From assembly GCA_937873715.1 (NCBI GenBank), contig CALMYJ010000026.1, positions 1 to 64,000 of the forward strand: a DNA stretch of 64,000 nt, read 5' to 3'. Position numbers and translations under genes: made by a program. A model generated the notes under the pieces. It ran no database searches and was not told the origin of the DNA. It saw only the letters and a program-made list of their open reading frames with translations. Below are positions 34,163 through 43,643 of this stretch, piece by piece. Numbering within the stretch: the first letter of the stretch is position 1; the number at the start of each line of letters is the position of its first letter. Source of the stretch: an uncultured Chitinophagaceae bacterium. Lineage in GTDB: Bacteria > Bacteroidota > Bacteroidia > Chitinophagales > Chitinophagaceae.

Positions 34163-37096
34163 TTATTTTTTGATTATGATTTTGTGAACGTTTACTGTTT
34201 TTTCGCCATCTGTAATACTTAGGGTATAATGCCCCTTGGGCAATGCTGTTGTGTTGATGATATTTATGCCGGGGAATAAGTTTTTTAATAGTACCAGTTG
34301 CTGGTTGGTATTGTACAGCATCCCCTTTAGTTTATGTGATGATGCCGGAATTTTTATATGAACCACCTGTGCAGCCGGATTAGGGTATACACTTGTACTT
34401 ATCGTATTTTGGGCCGCATCTAAACCAATAATATTGCTGTAGGTTACCTGCCCTGTAAAGTCTGTAATTTTTAGCCGGTAAAATGTTTTGCTGCCAGTAT
34501 TTGGGGTTACCCCAAAAGTATAATCGTTTATCACCTGGTTTAAGCCGCTTATACTGCCTACGCTTTGCCAGTGTAAACCGGTAGTGCTTTTTTGAATTTC
34601 TATCAGCATGATTTTGTTTCCAGATATTTTCCACCGTAGTATAGCTTCATCACTGTTACGTATAGCTGCAGTAAAGGATTCAACCTTTACCGAAAGTATA
34701 AAACAACTCAGTACATCCACGCTGCTTGTTTTGGGTAATGTACACCCCGGTGCCAGTATGCTTACAGTGTACCTGCCCCAGTTGCTATTATTTAAGTTAG
34801 AAAGAGCAAGTGTTCCCGAAAATCCAATTGTACTTGCCGGCTCGTTGGTTTCGGGCGAAAAGGTCCAGGTATATGCTGCTGCTTCAATACTGTTTGCATG
34901 TAATATAATGCTGCTGCCTGGAGTATAGCAAATACTGTCTGGCGTAATGCCGGGCTTTTTCAGGGTATCAATAAAGTATGCAAATAATGTTGCATTACCG
35001 CAATTGTCTTTGATTCTAAAATTGTGGAGGCCACGGGTAAGCCCGGTAAAAAGACTGTCTGATTGATAGGGCGATAAAGGGTTTCCTGAGCCATCTACCC
35101 GTTGAAATTCGTAAGGTTTTGCGCCATCCTTACCATGCAAAGTTATCCTGCCGTCGTTGCCGCCGGGTGTGCATACATAACCATCGGCAGTATCAATTAG
35201 GGGTAGCTTGTAGGCGAGGGTCATGTCTTCTGTAAAAAGTATATCGCAATCACTTGAAGCTATGGGGGTATTTAATGTAATTGTACCACTTGGCAAAACA
35301 GAAACTCTGTAATCTCCGTCTGCTAAAGCTGAGAAGGTGTATTTAGAAGGCATTGTAGCGGATGTATATACAGGGCTTGTTGCTATTTGTAAATAAATAC
35401 CCCGATGGTCTTTTTTATAGAGTCGTATAGAGCCTAAAAGATTTTGATTAGATAAGTTGTTGTAAGTGATGCTGCTTGCCCCGTTACATTGTTGGTTAAT
35501 ACTGGTAGAGCCGGAAATTTTTAATACATCTGCATTCGTAACAGTGATTGTCATGGTTGGAGACATGTTGCCACATTGGTCAAAAAAATCTATACTATAA
35601 GTACCCTCCGGAAAATTTCGTAAATCATATCTGCTGGTAAATGGAAAGCTGTCAATTATTGGGTATGAAATAGCATAAGTAATGCCCTCAATATCTGTAA
35701 AACTGGCGGGGCCGCTGTTAATGCGATATACCATATTACCGGGTGTTGTAGGAAAACGAACACTGGTGATTATTAAGGAAGCTGTATTTATTTTACAAGC
35801 CCTGTTTTGAGGTGCTATACTTGCCGAAAATGAACCTGGCGAATTTATGGTTACCGTTCTAACATAAGTAGTACAGCTATTGGTTATTCTTATAGTATAT
35901 GTATTGCCCGGGGTAATGCCTTGTATGATTAAGGGTTGGCTTGCCGCCTTATCGGCAAAGTTTTCAATTGTACTTTTACCAACAGTAGTGTCGCCTGCAA
36001 GCGTAGAATTTATTATTGTAATAGTATCATAAGGATTATTATATCGATTTTTTGTGTTCCAGTTTGAGGGGCGTGAAATGACTAAATTAAAGCCACCACA
36101 AATTTTTTGTGCCGTAGTACTTATCGAATAATTGTTTGTATTGGCATAATTATAATTCCTGTCAACGGAATCAATATCATTACATAAATCATCAAAATAA
36201 AAACGGTAATCTGTATTTATCTTTAATCTTACTGAAGGGCTTGTATAACCTCCGGGCCAATCAGATGGGCGAAATGTATTATCCCATACAATGCTGCCCG
36301 AAGAAAGTTCTTTTATATACACTCTTCTATAAACAGATCTTGCCGGGGCATCATTGCCATTGTACTCAAGTGTATTAAATATTCTGAAGGCAATGGAATC
36401 GCAGGTAAAAAGCAGGGGCCCGTCGTAGATATTGCTCATTTTGGTTGTATCAAAAGCATTGGCGGGTACACCCGATGAGTAACCGCTATTTACAAGGTCG
36501 TTATCAGAATTTTTTGAATCTCTCCATTTAAAATCATTTAAAGCCACCGTTATTGCCCGGGTGCGTATTTCGCCACAGGCATCTGTAACTTCAACGGTAT
36601 AGTTACCTTCTTTTACCTCAGTAAATTTATTGCCTGCCTGGGCCGGTTTTACTTCTATACTTCCCTGCAGTAACCGGTAGCTGTAAGGTGTTCTTCCTGC
36701 TGTTACAGTTGCTGTAATGCTGCCATTGGGGTTTAAAGGGCAGTGATTGGCTGTGGAAGTGGCATTGCTTAAATTAAGACTTACATAGCTGGTTGTAACG
36801 GTAATATTTCTTGCAGCAACAGCGCCTGCATTATCAAGTGCTTCAACCGTGTATGTGCCGGGTTTTAAGCCCGAAAAATTTGTGCCGCTTTGCCAGGCGG
36901 TGGGGTAGGCTATACCGGTAGCACCGGCTGTAAGCCTGAACTGGTATGGGCCGCTGCCACCTGTTGCTGCAGCATTTATTTGTGCATTGGTTGCACAGGT
37001 GCCAGCTACCTGGCTTACAGTTAAGTTAAGTGCCTGTGCAAAAATACTGGTGTGAATACCACCCAGCAGGAACAGTGTAAATAGTTGTTTTCTCAT
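34163..37096 (-). CDS. Large secreted protein with T9SS type A sorting domain
   Basis: 977 residues. A signal peptide with MRKQLFTLFLLGGIHTSIFAQ is followed by SprB-like or Ig-like repeats (GGSGPYQFRLTAG, GLKPGTYTVEALDNAG, VKEGNYTVEVTDACGE, ADGDYRVSVLPSG), a pattern seen in adhesin-like Bacteroidota proteins. The C-terminal 80 residues (VYPNPAAQVVHIKIP, LPKGHYTLSITDGEKTVNVHKIIIKK) form a type A sorting domain for type IX secretion and cell-surface attachment. The ligand is unknown. It is a direct sign that this genome encodes a T9SS. Confidence 0.9.
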   Translation of the reverse strand: MRKQLFTLFLLGGIHTSIFAQALNLTVSQVAGTCATNAQINAAATGGSGPYQFRLTAGATGIAYPTAWQSGTNFSGLKPGTYTVEALDNAGAVAARNITVTTSYVSLNLSNATSTANHCPLNPNGSITATVTAGRTPYSYRLLQGSIEVKPAQAGNKFTEVKEGNYTVEVTDACGEIRTRAITVALNDFKWRDSKNSDNDLVNSGYSSGVPANAFDTTKMSNIYDGPLLFTCDSIAFRIFNTLEYNGNDAPARSVYRRVYIKELSSGSIVWDNTFRPSDWPGGYTSPSVRLKINTDYRFYFDDLCNDIDSVDRNYNYANTNNYSISTTAQKICGGFNLVISRPSNWNTKNRYNNPYDTITIINSTLAGDTTVGKSTIENFADKAASQPLIIQGITPGNTYTIRITNSCTTYVRTVTINSPGSFSASIAPQNRACKINTASLIITSVRFPTTPGNMVYRINSGPASFTDIEGITYAISYPIIDSFPFTSRYDLRNFPEGTYSIDFFDQCGNMSPTMTITVTNADVLKISGSTSINQQCNGASSITYNNLSNQNLLGSIRLYKKDHRGIYLQIATSPVYTSATMPSKYTFSALADGDYRVSVLPSGTITLNTPIASSDCDILFTEDMTLAYKLPLIDTADGYVCTPGGNDGRITLHGKDGAKPYEFQRVDGSGNPLSPYQSDSLFTGLTRGLHNFRIKDNCGNATLFAYFIDTLKKPGITPDSICYTPGSSIILHANSIEAAAYTWTFSPETNEPASTIGFSGTLALSNLNNSNWGRYTVSILAPGCTLPKTSSVDVLSCFILSVKVESFTAAIRNSDEAILRWKISGNKIMLIEIQKSTTGLHWQSVGSISGLNQVINDYTFGVTPNTGSKTFYRLKITDFTGQVTYSNIIGLDAAQNTISTSVYPNPAAQVVHIKIPASSHKLKGMLYNTNQQLVLLKNLFPGINIINTTALPKGHYTLSITDGEKTVNVHKIIIKK

Positions 37097-37590
37097 TAGT
37101 ATATCTGTTTTTTTTGTCGCTTATTTTGGGCAATACAATGCCCGTATCCACCTGGTATTTTTTTTGGACAAAATCCAAAATGTACATGCCGGGTTGGAAT
37201 GCATCAAATATTTGCCAAAGCATAACACTGCCATGCAGGTGCCCTGTCAAAATTTTGTATGTAAATGGGGATAAGGTTTGAGAAAGAAAAACTTCGTCGC
37301 TATTTAAACATGATTTGTGTTTTTTTATTGTATGCTGCCGGTTTAAATTTTTTTTGAACCTGGCAATGCTGTACTCCTGTTGGCGCTTGTTGCCCGGGTG
37401 TTTTGTCGGTGTATTTACTATCCCAGTCAATTTTAAATGGCCATAGTGTGGCCTAACAAGTTGCCCCTCCAATTCGTACATTTGCAGCCGTAAAAATTGT
37501 AAAAAGCACTGCTGTGGATGTATTGTAACTTCATTGCCCCGGGCATGCCTTAACAGTGTTGCACAAAGTACAGCCGCTAAAAAAACATCA
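37097..37590. other. Intergenic region before valS
   Basis: About 490 bp without a convincing gene. A minus-strand frame crosses it but overlaps both neighbours and looks random. A small inverted repeat TTTTGGA/TCCAAAA lies at 37162-37180. TACATTTG at 37477-37484 matches the -7 element and could serve valS with a leader of about 100 bases; no -33 box is at the right distance. Confidence 0.5.
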
Positions 37591-40236
37591 ATGGAACTAA
37601 GCAAAAATTATCTGCCAAACGAAACCGAAGCCAACTGGTACCAGCACTGGCTGGATAAGGGTTATTTCAACAGTACACCTGATGGCCGTGAGCCTTATAC
37701 CATAGTAATACCGCCGCCTAATGTAACCGGTGTGCTGCACATGGGCCATTGCCTCAACAATACCATACAGGATATCCTTATCCGCCGTGCCAGGATGCAG
37801 GGTAAAAATGCCTGCTGGGTACCCGGTACCGACCATGCCTCTATTGCTACCGAAGCCAAAGTGGTGGCCATGCTCAGGGAAAGGGGTATTGCCAAATCAG
37901 CTTTATCCCGGGAAGAATTTTTGCAATATGCCTGGGAGTGGAAAGAGAAATACGGCGGCATTATTTTACAGCAATTAAAAAAATTAGGCTGCAGCCTCGA
38001 TTGGAACAGGGTAAGCTTTACCATGGATGAGGAATATTACCACAGTGTAATAAAAGTGTTTATCGACCTGTACAATAAAGGACTTATTTACAGGGGCAAA
38101 AGAATGGTAAACTGGGATCCGGTAAGCCTTACCGCCCTGAGTGATGAGGAAGTGATTTTTAAAGAAGTGGATAGCAAACTCTATTATGTAAGCTATCCTT
38201 TTGCCGATGGCAGCGGTACAATAACGGTAGCCACTACCCGGCCCGAAACCATACTGGGCGATGTGGCTATTTGCGTAAACCCTGATGATGAAAGGTATAA
38301 AGCGATTATTGGCAAAATGGTCATTGTACCCATTATCAACCGCCATATACCGGTAATTGCTGATGAATATGTAGCGGCAGATTTTGGCACCGGCGCTTTA
38401 AAAATTACCCCGGCACATGATAAGAACGATAATATGCTTGGGGCAAAACATGGCCTTAAAGCTATTGATACCTTAGACCTCACCGGCAAATTTACCCTTG
38501 ATGAACTGCAGGAGGATAATCCATCCGCCCAGGTAATGGGGTATGCAGGCATGGACAGGTTTGTACTCCGCAAAAAAATAGCGGAAGATATTGCAGCTAT
38601 TGGCCTGCTCGAAAAAACTGAAGACTATAAAGGGCAGGTGGGTACCAGCGAACGTACCGGTGCAGTGATAGAAAATAAACTATCCATGCAGTGGTTTGTA
38701 AACATGAAGCAATTCATGGAAAATAATCCGCAGGTGCTGGATGATGTGCTGAATGATACCATTACTTTTCATCCGGCCAAACTAAAAAATACCTACAAGT
38801 ACTGGCTCGAAAATATCAAAGACTGGTGCATTAGCCGCCAGTTGTGGTGGGGCCAGCGCATACCTGCCTGGTACGATGATAACGGTAATGTGTATGTGGC
38901 CGAAAGCCTGGAACAACTGCACCAGCAGCAGCCGGCCACCAAAGGGCTGGTATTAAAGCAGGATGAGGATGTACTGGACACCTGGTTTTCATCCTGGCTG
39001 TGGCCGATGGAGGTATTTAAAGGCATCAGCAACCCGGGTAATGCCGAAGCAGCTTATTATTATCCATCCACCACTTTGGTTACAGGGCAGGATATTATTT
39101 TCTTTTGGGTTGCCCGTATGATTATGGCCGGGTACGAATATGAAAATAAGCAGCCATTTAAGGATGTATATTTTACCGGCATGGTAAGGGATAAGCAGGG
39201 TAGAAAAATGAGTAAGCAACTGGGCAACTCACCCGACCTGCTGGGTTTGATAGACACCTACGGTGCAGATGCCGTTCGCTTCGGTATTATGATTGCCTCA
39301 CCTGCCGGTAATGATTTACTGTTTGATGAAAGCAGCCTGGAGCAGGGCCGCAACTTTAATAACAAATTATGGAATGCGCTGAAGCTGGTAAAAATGTGGG
39401 AAGGCAGAAAGGCAGAACAAGCCCTGGGCACAACTGAAACTTTTGCATTATCATGGTTTCAAAGCAGGTTGCACCAGGTGCAGGCCGAAGTGGATAGCTT
39501 GCTGGCACAGTTCAGGCTCAGCGAAGCTTTAAAAACTATTTACTCCCTGGTATGGGATGATTTTTGCAGTTGGTATTTAGAGTGGGTAAAGCCCGGCTTT
39601 GAGCAACCTATTGATGCCGGTGTGTACAATAAAACTGTTGAGTTTTTTGAGGCACTGCTGCAATTGCTGCACCCGTTTATGCCTTTTATTACCGAAGAGT
39701 TGTTTCACCAACTCAGGCCGCAGCAAACCGACCTTTGTGTAACGCAGCAACAGGCAACCGGTATAGCTGATAAAACGGTGCTGCTGCAGGGTGAATTACT
39801 GAAAAATGTAATTACCAGCCTCAGGGATGCCCGAAATAAAAACCAGCTTAAACCCAAAGACAGCATCAAGCTGCATATTGAAACGGCAGATAACAGCAGT
39901 TACCAGCAAATCACCAATATTTTGATGAAGCAGGTGAATGCTACCCTGGTTACCTATGTGGTGGCACCGGTTGCCAACAGTATAGTGGTGGCAGTAGAAA
40001 AGGATAAGTTTTACATAGAAGCAGAAAAACAGTTGGATAATGCCACACTTAAAACTGATTTACTGAAAGACCTGGCCTATCAGCAAAATTTTTTACAATC
40101 GGTTATAAAAAAACTGGGCAACGAAAAATTTGTACAAAATGCCAAACCTGAAGTAGTGGCGCTGGAGCAAAAAAAGAAAGCCGATGCAGAGGCAAGGATA
40201 AAAACTATTGAAGAAAGCCTGGCAGCTTTATCCTAA
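37591..40236 (+). CDS. valS: Valyl-tRNA synthetase
   Basis: 881 residues from ATG 37591 (MELSKNYLPNETEANWYQHW). Class I aminoacyl-tRNA synthetase. The HIGH motif is in PPPNVTGVLHMGHCLNN and the KMSKS loop in DKQGRKMSKQLGNSPD. TTRPETILGDVAICVNPDD belongs to the editing domain. The C-terminal anticodon-binding domain and a coiled-coil tail (KKKADAEARIKTIEESLAAL) are complete. The frame extends upstream to 37534, but those residues are not family-like. Confidence 0.97.
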   Translation: MELSKNYLPNETEANWYQHWLDKGYFNSTPDGREPYTIVIPPPNVTGVLHMGHCLNNTIQDILIRRARMQGKNACWVPGTDHASIATEAKVVAMLRERGIAKSALSREEFLQYAWEWKEKYGGIILQQLKKLGCSLDWNRVSFTMDEEYYHSVIKVFIDLYNKGLIYRGKRMVNWDPVSLTALSDEEVIFKEVDSKLYYVSYPFADGSGTITVATTRPETILGDVAICVNPDDERYKAIIGKMVIVPIINRHIPVIADEYVAADFGTGALKITPAHDKNDNMLGAKHGLKAIDTLDLTGKFTLDELQEDNPSAQVMGYAGMDRFVLRKKIAEDIAAIGLLEKTEDYKGQVGTSERTGAVIENKLSMQWFVNMKQFMENNPQVLDDVLNDTITFHPAKLKNTYKYWLENIKDWCISRQLWWGQRIPAWYDDNGNVYVAESLEQLHQQQPATKGLVLKQDEDVLDTWFSSWLWPMEVFKGISNPGNAEAAYYYPSTTLVTGQDIIFFWVARMIMAGYEYENKQPFKDVYFTGMVRDKQGRKMSKQLGNSPDLLGLIDTYGADAVRFGIMIASPAGNDLLFDESSLEQGRNFNNKLWNALKLVKMWEGRKAEQALGTTETFALSWFQSRLHQVQAEVDSLLAQFRLSEALKTIYSLVWDDFCSWYLEWVKPGFEQPIDAGVYNKTVEFFEALLQLLHPFMPFITEELFHQLRPQQTDLCVTQQQATGIADKTVLLQGELLKNVITSLRDARNKNQLKPKDSIKLHIETADNSSYQQITNILMKQVNATLVTYVVAPVANSIVVAVEKDKFYIEAEKQLDNATLKTDLLKDLAYQQNFLQSVIKKLGNEKFVQNAKPEVVALEQKKKADAEARIKTIEESLAALS

Positions 40237-40261
40237 GGGATGCCCGGTAAAATTTTTGCAT

Positions 40262-40299
40262 AAGCTGGTGAGCCTGTTAAAGGTTTACCAGCTTTTTTT
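40262..40299 (+). terminator. valS terminator
   Basis: Stem AAGCTGGT/ACCAGCTT (40262-40269 with 40287-40294) followed by seven T, 26 bp after the valS stop. Confidence 0.8.
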
Positions 40300-40400
40300 A
40301 TTTAAAATAGCTGTAGAGTGGCAACCTGCTGCAGTGTATAATAACTAACTACTAATACTACAGAATGCTTTAAATTCGTTGTACCCATAAAGAAAATACT

Positions 40401-40880
40401 ATGCGTTTTAACTGTACTAAGCTTGTCATCCTGTTTATATCTGCATGTTTTTTCAGTTCAACAGTATTGGCGCAGCAACCTGCTGCAAAGCCGGTTGCCA
40501 AATTTAAACCCCCGGTGGTTAAAACTACCTGGGGCAGGCTGAGTGGTATAGATGCAGTATGCTTTGCCGAAGAGGCAAAACAACTGGTGGTATTTCCTTT
40601 AAAAGTTACTGATGCACAGAATTACAGTTATACGGTTGTGTCTTATCATTTGGCATACACCAGGGTTGGTGTTACCGAAGATGAGGAAACTGGTAAAACC
40701 ATGCCCACAAAAGACCAGGTAGGCAGTTCGTTTACTGCAACACCTTTGCCCGAAATTTGGCAGAAAAATCTTGTGGAGCAACTGCAAAAAGGGGAAGAAC
40801 TCTTTTTTTACGATATCGTGGTGTACGATAAACAGGGGCGCCGCTTTTTTGCCCCGGAGTTGAAAATTACCATCAAATAA
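40401..40880 (+). CDS. Hypothetical secreted protein
   Basis: 159 residues with a clear signal peptide (FNCTKLVILFISACFFSSTVLAQ). The mature part contains KTTWGRLSGIDAVCFAEEAKQLVVFPLKVTD and is predicted beta-rich. I do not recognise a family with confidence; some spacing recalls C-terminal segments of GldM-like periplasmic proteins, but this is weak. It is followed after 6 bp by the GNAT gene, so the two are probably co-transcribed. Confidence 0.75.
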   Translation: MRFNCTKLVILFISACFFSSTVLAQQPAAKPVAKFKPPVVKTTWGRLSGIDAVCFAEEAKQLVVFPLKVTDAQNYSYTVVSYHLAYTRVGVTEDEETGKTMPTKDQVGSSFTATPLPEIWQKNLVEQLQKGEELFFYDIVVYDKQGRRFFAPELKITIK

Positions 40881-40886
40881 GTTTGG

Positions 40887-41384
40887 ATGCTGACGATTAA
40901 AAAAGCAGGTACCGAAGCCATACCGGTTATCCGGGAAATGGCCCATGCCATATGGCCGGTTGCTTATGCCGATATTTTAGCGCCACAGCAAATTGAGTAC
41001 ATGCTGGATAAAATGTATAATGCTGCAACCCTGCAGCAACAAATGCAGGAGGGGCAGCAGTTTGTGCTTGCTTACGATGCAGATGTGCCCGTAGCTTTTG
41101 CAGCCTATGCACCACTTGGCGATAATGCACTCACCTTTAAGTTGCACAAAATTTATATTCTGCCAAATCAGCAGGGCAGGGGTACAGGCCGTGCCCTCAT
41201 TAATTTTATTACCGATGCTATAGCACCTGCCACTGCATTACGGTTAAATGTAAACCGTCATAATAAAGCCCGTTTTTTTTATGAAAAAGCAGGGTTTAAA
41301 ATTATTGCTGAAGAAATACTTGATATTGGTAATGGCTATTGTATGGATGATTATGTGATGGAATTGCTGGTGAAGCATGGGTAA
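40887..41384 (+). CDS. GNAT family N-acetyltransferase
   Basis: 165 residues. Motif A for acetyl-CoA is visible as KLHKIYILPNQQGRGTGRALINFI, then LRLNVNRHNKARFFYEKAGFKII. Substrate unknown. It is the last host-like gene before the A+T-rich island. Confidence 0.9.
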   Translation: MLTIKKAGTEAIPVIREMAHAIWPVAYADILAPQQIEYMLDKMYNAATLQQQMQEGQQFVLAYDADVPVAFAAYAPLGDNALTFKLHKIYILPNQQGRGTGRALINFITDAIAPATALRLNVNRHNKARFFYEKAGFKIIAEEILDIGNGYCMDDYVMELLVKHG

Positions 41385-41420
41385 AGATTTACTATCTTAA
41401 TTCACAGACAAACTACATAC

Positions 41421-41460
41421 TGATGTTTTATGATCATAATTAAAACATTGATGTTTTAAT
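41421..41460. promoter_or_regulatory. Palindromic operator-like site upstream of the island operon
   Basis: A perfect 22-bp palindrome with arms ATTAAAACAT and ATGTTTTAAT (41439-41460) follows a further half-site TGATGTTTTA (41421-41430). The arrangement of three half-sites is suited to a dimeric repressor. It lies about 90 bp before the K+ channel start. It could instead be a weak terminator for the GNAT gene, though G+C is too low for a strong stem. Confidence 0.45.
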
Positions 41461-41546
41461 TTATTTGTTTAAAACTTAACCAACTGATATCTAACATATA
41501 CTTTCTGAATAATCATTAATTTTAATATATTGAGGCAAAAATTGAG

Positions 41547-42356
41547 ATGTATTCAACCATAAAAAAACAGGTTTTCCTATTGCTCGACCCATCAAAGAGT
41601 GAAGGGTTTTGGGATAAACTGGTTGACACTTTTATTATTTCATTAATTCTCTTAAACATTTTAGCAGTTATTCTTGAGACCGTTGACAGTTTGTTCATTG
41701 CATACGGTTCACTATTCCGAGCATTTGAGATTTTTTCTGTTGCGGTTTTCTCGACTGAATATTTATTGAGAGTTTGGACTTGCACAAACATTGACAAATT
41801 CAAGCATCCTGTAACTGGACGACTTAAATACATTTTCTCTCTTGGCTCAATTATAGACTTACTTGCAATTGCCCCCTTCTACTTACCACTTTCAACAATT
41901 TACGATTTACGCTTCGTAAGAATTTTTAGACTAATACGGTTTTTAAGAGTTTTCAAATTGGGTAGGTATTTGAATGCAACCCGAATAATATCAAATGTTT
42001 TCAAATCCAAAAAAGAAGAACTGGTTCTGTGTTTACTGATAACCTTTGCATTAATAATAGTTGCTTCAAGTTTTATGTATTTTATAGAACACGATATTCA
42101 GCCCGATAAATTTTCAAGTATTCCTGAAACAATGTGGTGGAGCATCACAACGCTTACAACTGTTGGTTATGGGGATGTTTTTCCAGTAACGGAAGCAGGA
42201 AGAATATTGACGGCTTGTATTTCAATTCTTGGAGTTGGGTTATTTGCATTACCCGCTGGAATATTGGCATCAGGATTTTCAGCAGAATTTCAAAAATTCA
42301 AGAAATCGAAAAATGTTTGCCCACATTGTGGTGAAGAGTTAACTGACAAAAACTAA
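41547..42356 (+). CDS. Voltage-gated potassium channel (Kv-like, six transmembrane) with C-terminal CxxC
   Basis: 269 residues. S1-S6 topology. S4 carries regularly spaced positive residues (R122, R125, R128, R131, R134, K137, R140 in DLRFVRIFRLIRFLRVFKLGR), the signature of voltage sensing. The pore has WWSITTLTTVGYGD with the selectivity filter TVGYGD at 205-210. S6 (TACISILGVGLFALPAGILASGF) contains the Gly/Pro gate. The cytoplasmic tail ends KNVCPHCGEELTDKN, half a zinc ribbon. First gene of an A+T-rich three-gene operon; the DUF2130 gene starts 9 bp after its stop. In the proposed system it may act as a membrane effector. Confidence 0.93.
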   Translation: MYSTIKKQVFLLLDPSKSEGFWDKLVDTFIISLILLNILAVILETVDSLFIAYGSLFRAFEIFSVAVFSTEYLLRVWTCTNIDKFKHPVTGRLKYIFSLGSIIDLLAIAPFYLPLSTIYDLRFVRIFRLIRFLRVFKLGRYLNATRIISNVFKSKKEELVLCLLITFALIIVASSFMYFIEHDIQPDKFSSIPETMWWSITTLTTVGYGDVFPVTEAGRILTACISILGVGLFALPAGILASGFSAEFQKFKKSKNVCPHCGEELTDKN

Positions 42357-42365
42357 CTTAAATAT

Positions 42366-43631
42366 ATGAACGAAATAATTTGCCCAAACTGTAAGAAAGC
42401 ATTTAAAGTTGATGAAGCAGGATTTGCTGATATTCTTAAACAAGTTCGAGACCATCAATTTGAAGAAGAACTACTAAGCCGTCTTGCTCTTGCAGAAAAA
42501 GAAAAGGAAAGTGCCGTAAAACTTGCGGAAGCAAATCTTAGAAATTCTTTACAAGAACAACTTGCAAAGAAAGACAAAGAATTAACTGAACTAAAAGCAC
42601 AAAAAGACGCAGAACTTTCCCAAAAACTAACTCAAAAGGAAACAGAATTACTTCAACTTAAAGCCAAACTTGAAAACATAGAAGTTGAGAAGAAACTTGC
42701 TGTTACCGAAGCCACTCAAAAGGTTGAAAAGGAAAGAGACGAGTTAGCAAACGCTATAAAACTTAAAGACACCGAAAAAGAACTTCTTGAAAAATCTCTA
42801 AGCGAAAAATATTTGGCTGAATTAAAGGAGAAAGATGCAATCATAAAACACAAGGACGAAGAAATTGCATTAAGAAAAGATATGAAGTTGAAACTATCAA
42901 CCAAAATGATTGGAGAAACGCTTGAACAACATTGCGAAACTGAATTTAACAAACTTCGGGCAACAGCTTTTCAAAGAGCATACTTTGAAAAGGACAACGA
43001 TTCCAAATCTGGAAGTAAAGGCGATTTTATTTATCGAGAAACTGATGAAGCAGGAAATGAAATCATTTCAATAATGTTTGAAATGAAAAACGAAGGTGAT
43101 GAAACTGCAACAAAAAAGAGAAACGAAGATTTTCTCAAAGAACTTGACAAAGATAGAACAGAGAAAAAATGCGAATACGCTGTTCTTGTTTCGCTTTTAG
43201 AAGCGGATAGCGAATATTATAATTCAGGCATTGTTGATGTATCCCATAAATTCAGCAAAATGTATGTTGTCCGTCCGCAGTTTTTCATCCCTATAATTAC
43301 ATTGCTCCGAAACGCAGCTATGAACTCCTTGCAATACAAAGCAGAACTTGCATTAGTAAAAAATCAAAACATTGATATAACAAATTTTGAAGAGAAGATA
43401 AACACCTTCAAAGAAGGTTTTGCAAGAAATTACGAATTGGCAAGTCGAAAGTTCAAGACAGCAATTGAAGAAATTGACAAAACCATAGACCACCTTCAAA
43501 AGACAAAAGATTCTTTGCTCTCATCTGACAACAATCTACGCCTTGCCAATCAAAAAGCCGAAGACTTAACCATTAAAAAGTTAACTCACGGTAATCCAAC
43601 AATGAAAGCCAAATTTGACGACCTAAAATAA
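42366..43631 (+). CDS. DUF2130 coiled-coil/PD-(D/E)XK nuclease-like protein
   Basis: 421 residues. An N-terminal zinc-ribbon half ([13 protein letters not shown]6 and C9) echoes the CPHC tail of the neighbouring channel. A long Lys/Glu-rich coiled coil covers about residues 35-190. The DUF2130 core follows: [10 protein letters not shown] (D220) and IMFEMKNE (E239, K241) form a PD-(D/E)XK-type site, with [17 protein letters not shown] and [20 protein letters not shown] typical of the family. Members are suspected nucleases. Short gaps on both sides (9 and 12 bp) show operon membership. Confidence 0.9.
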   Translation: MNEIICPNCKKAFKVDEAGFADILKQVRDHQFEEELLSRLALAEKEKESAVKLAEANLRNSLQEQLAKKDKELTELKAQKDAELSQKLTQKETELLQLKAKLENIEVEKKLAVTEATQKVEKERDELANAIKLKDTEKELLEKSLSEKYLAELKEKDAIIKHKDEEIALRKDMKLKLSTKMIGETLEQHCETEFNKLRATAFQRAYFEKDNDSKSGSKGDFIYRETDEAGNEIISIMFEMKNEGDETATKKRNEDFLKELDKDRTEKKCEYAVLVSLLEADSEYYNSGIVDVSHKFSKMYVVRPQFFIPIITLLRNAAMNSLQYKAELALVKNQNIDITNFEEKINTFKEGFARNYELASRKFKTAIEEIDKTIDHLQKTKDSLLSSDNNLRLANQKAEDLTIKKLTHGNPTMKAKFDDLK

Positions 43632-43643
43632 TTCAATTAAATC

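Noticed and set aside
37026..37604. Minus-strand ORF of 192 codons between the T9SS cargo gene and valS
   Set aside because: It overlaps both neighbouring genes, has no domain, signal peptide or family-like blocks, and its composition looks random.
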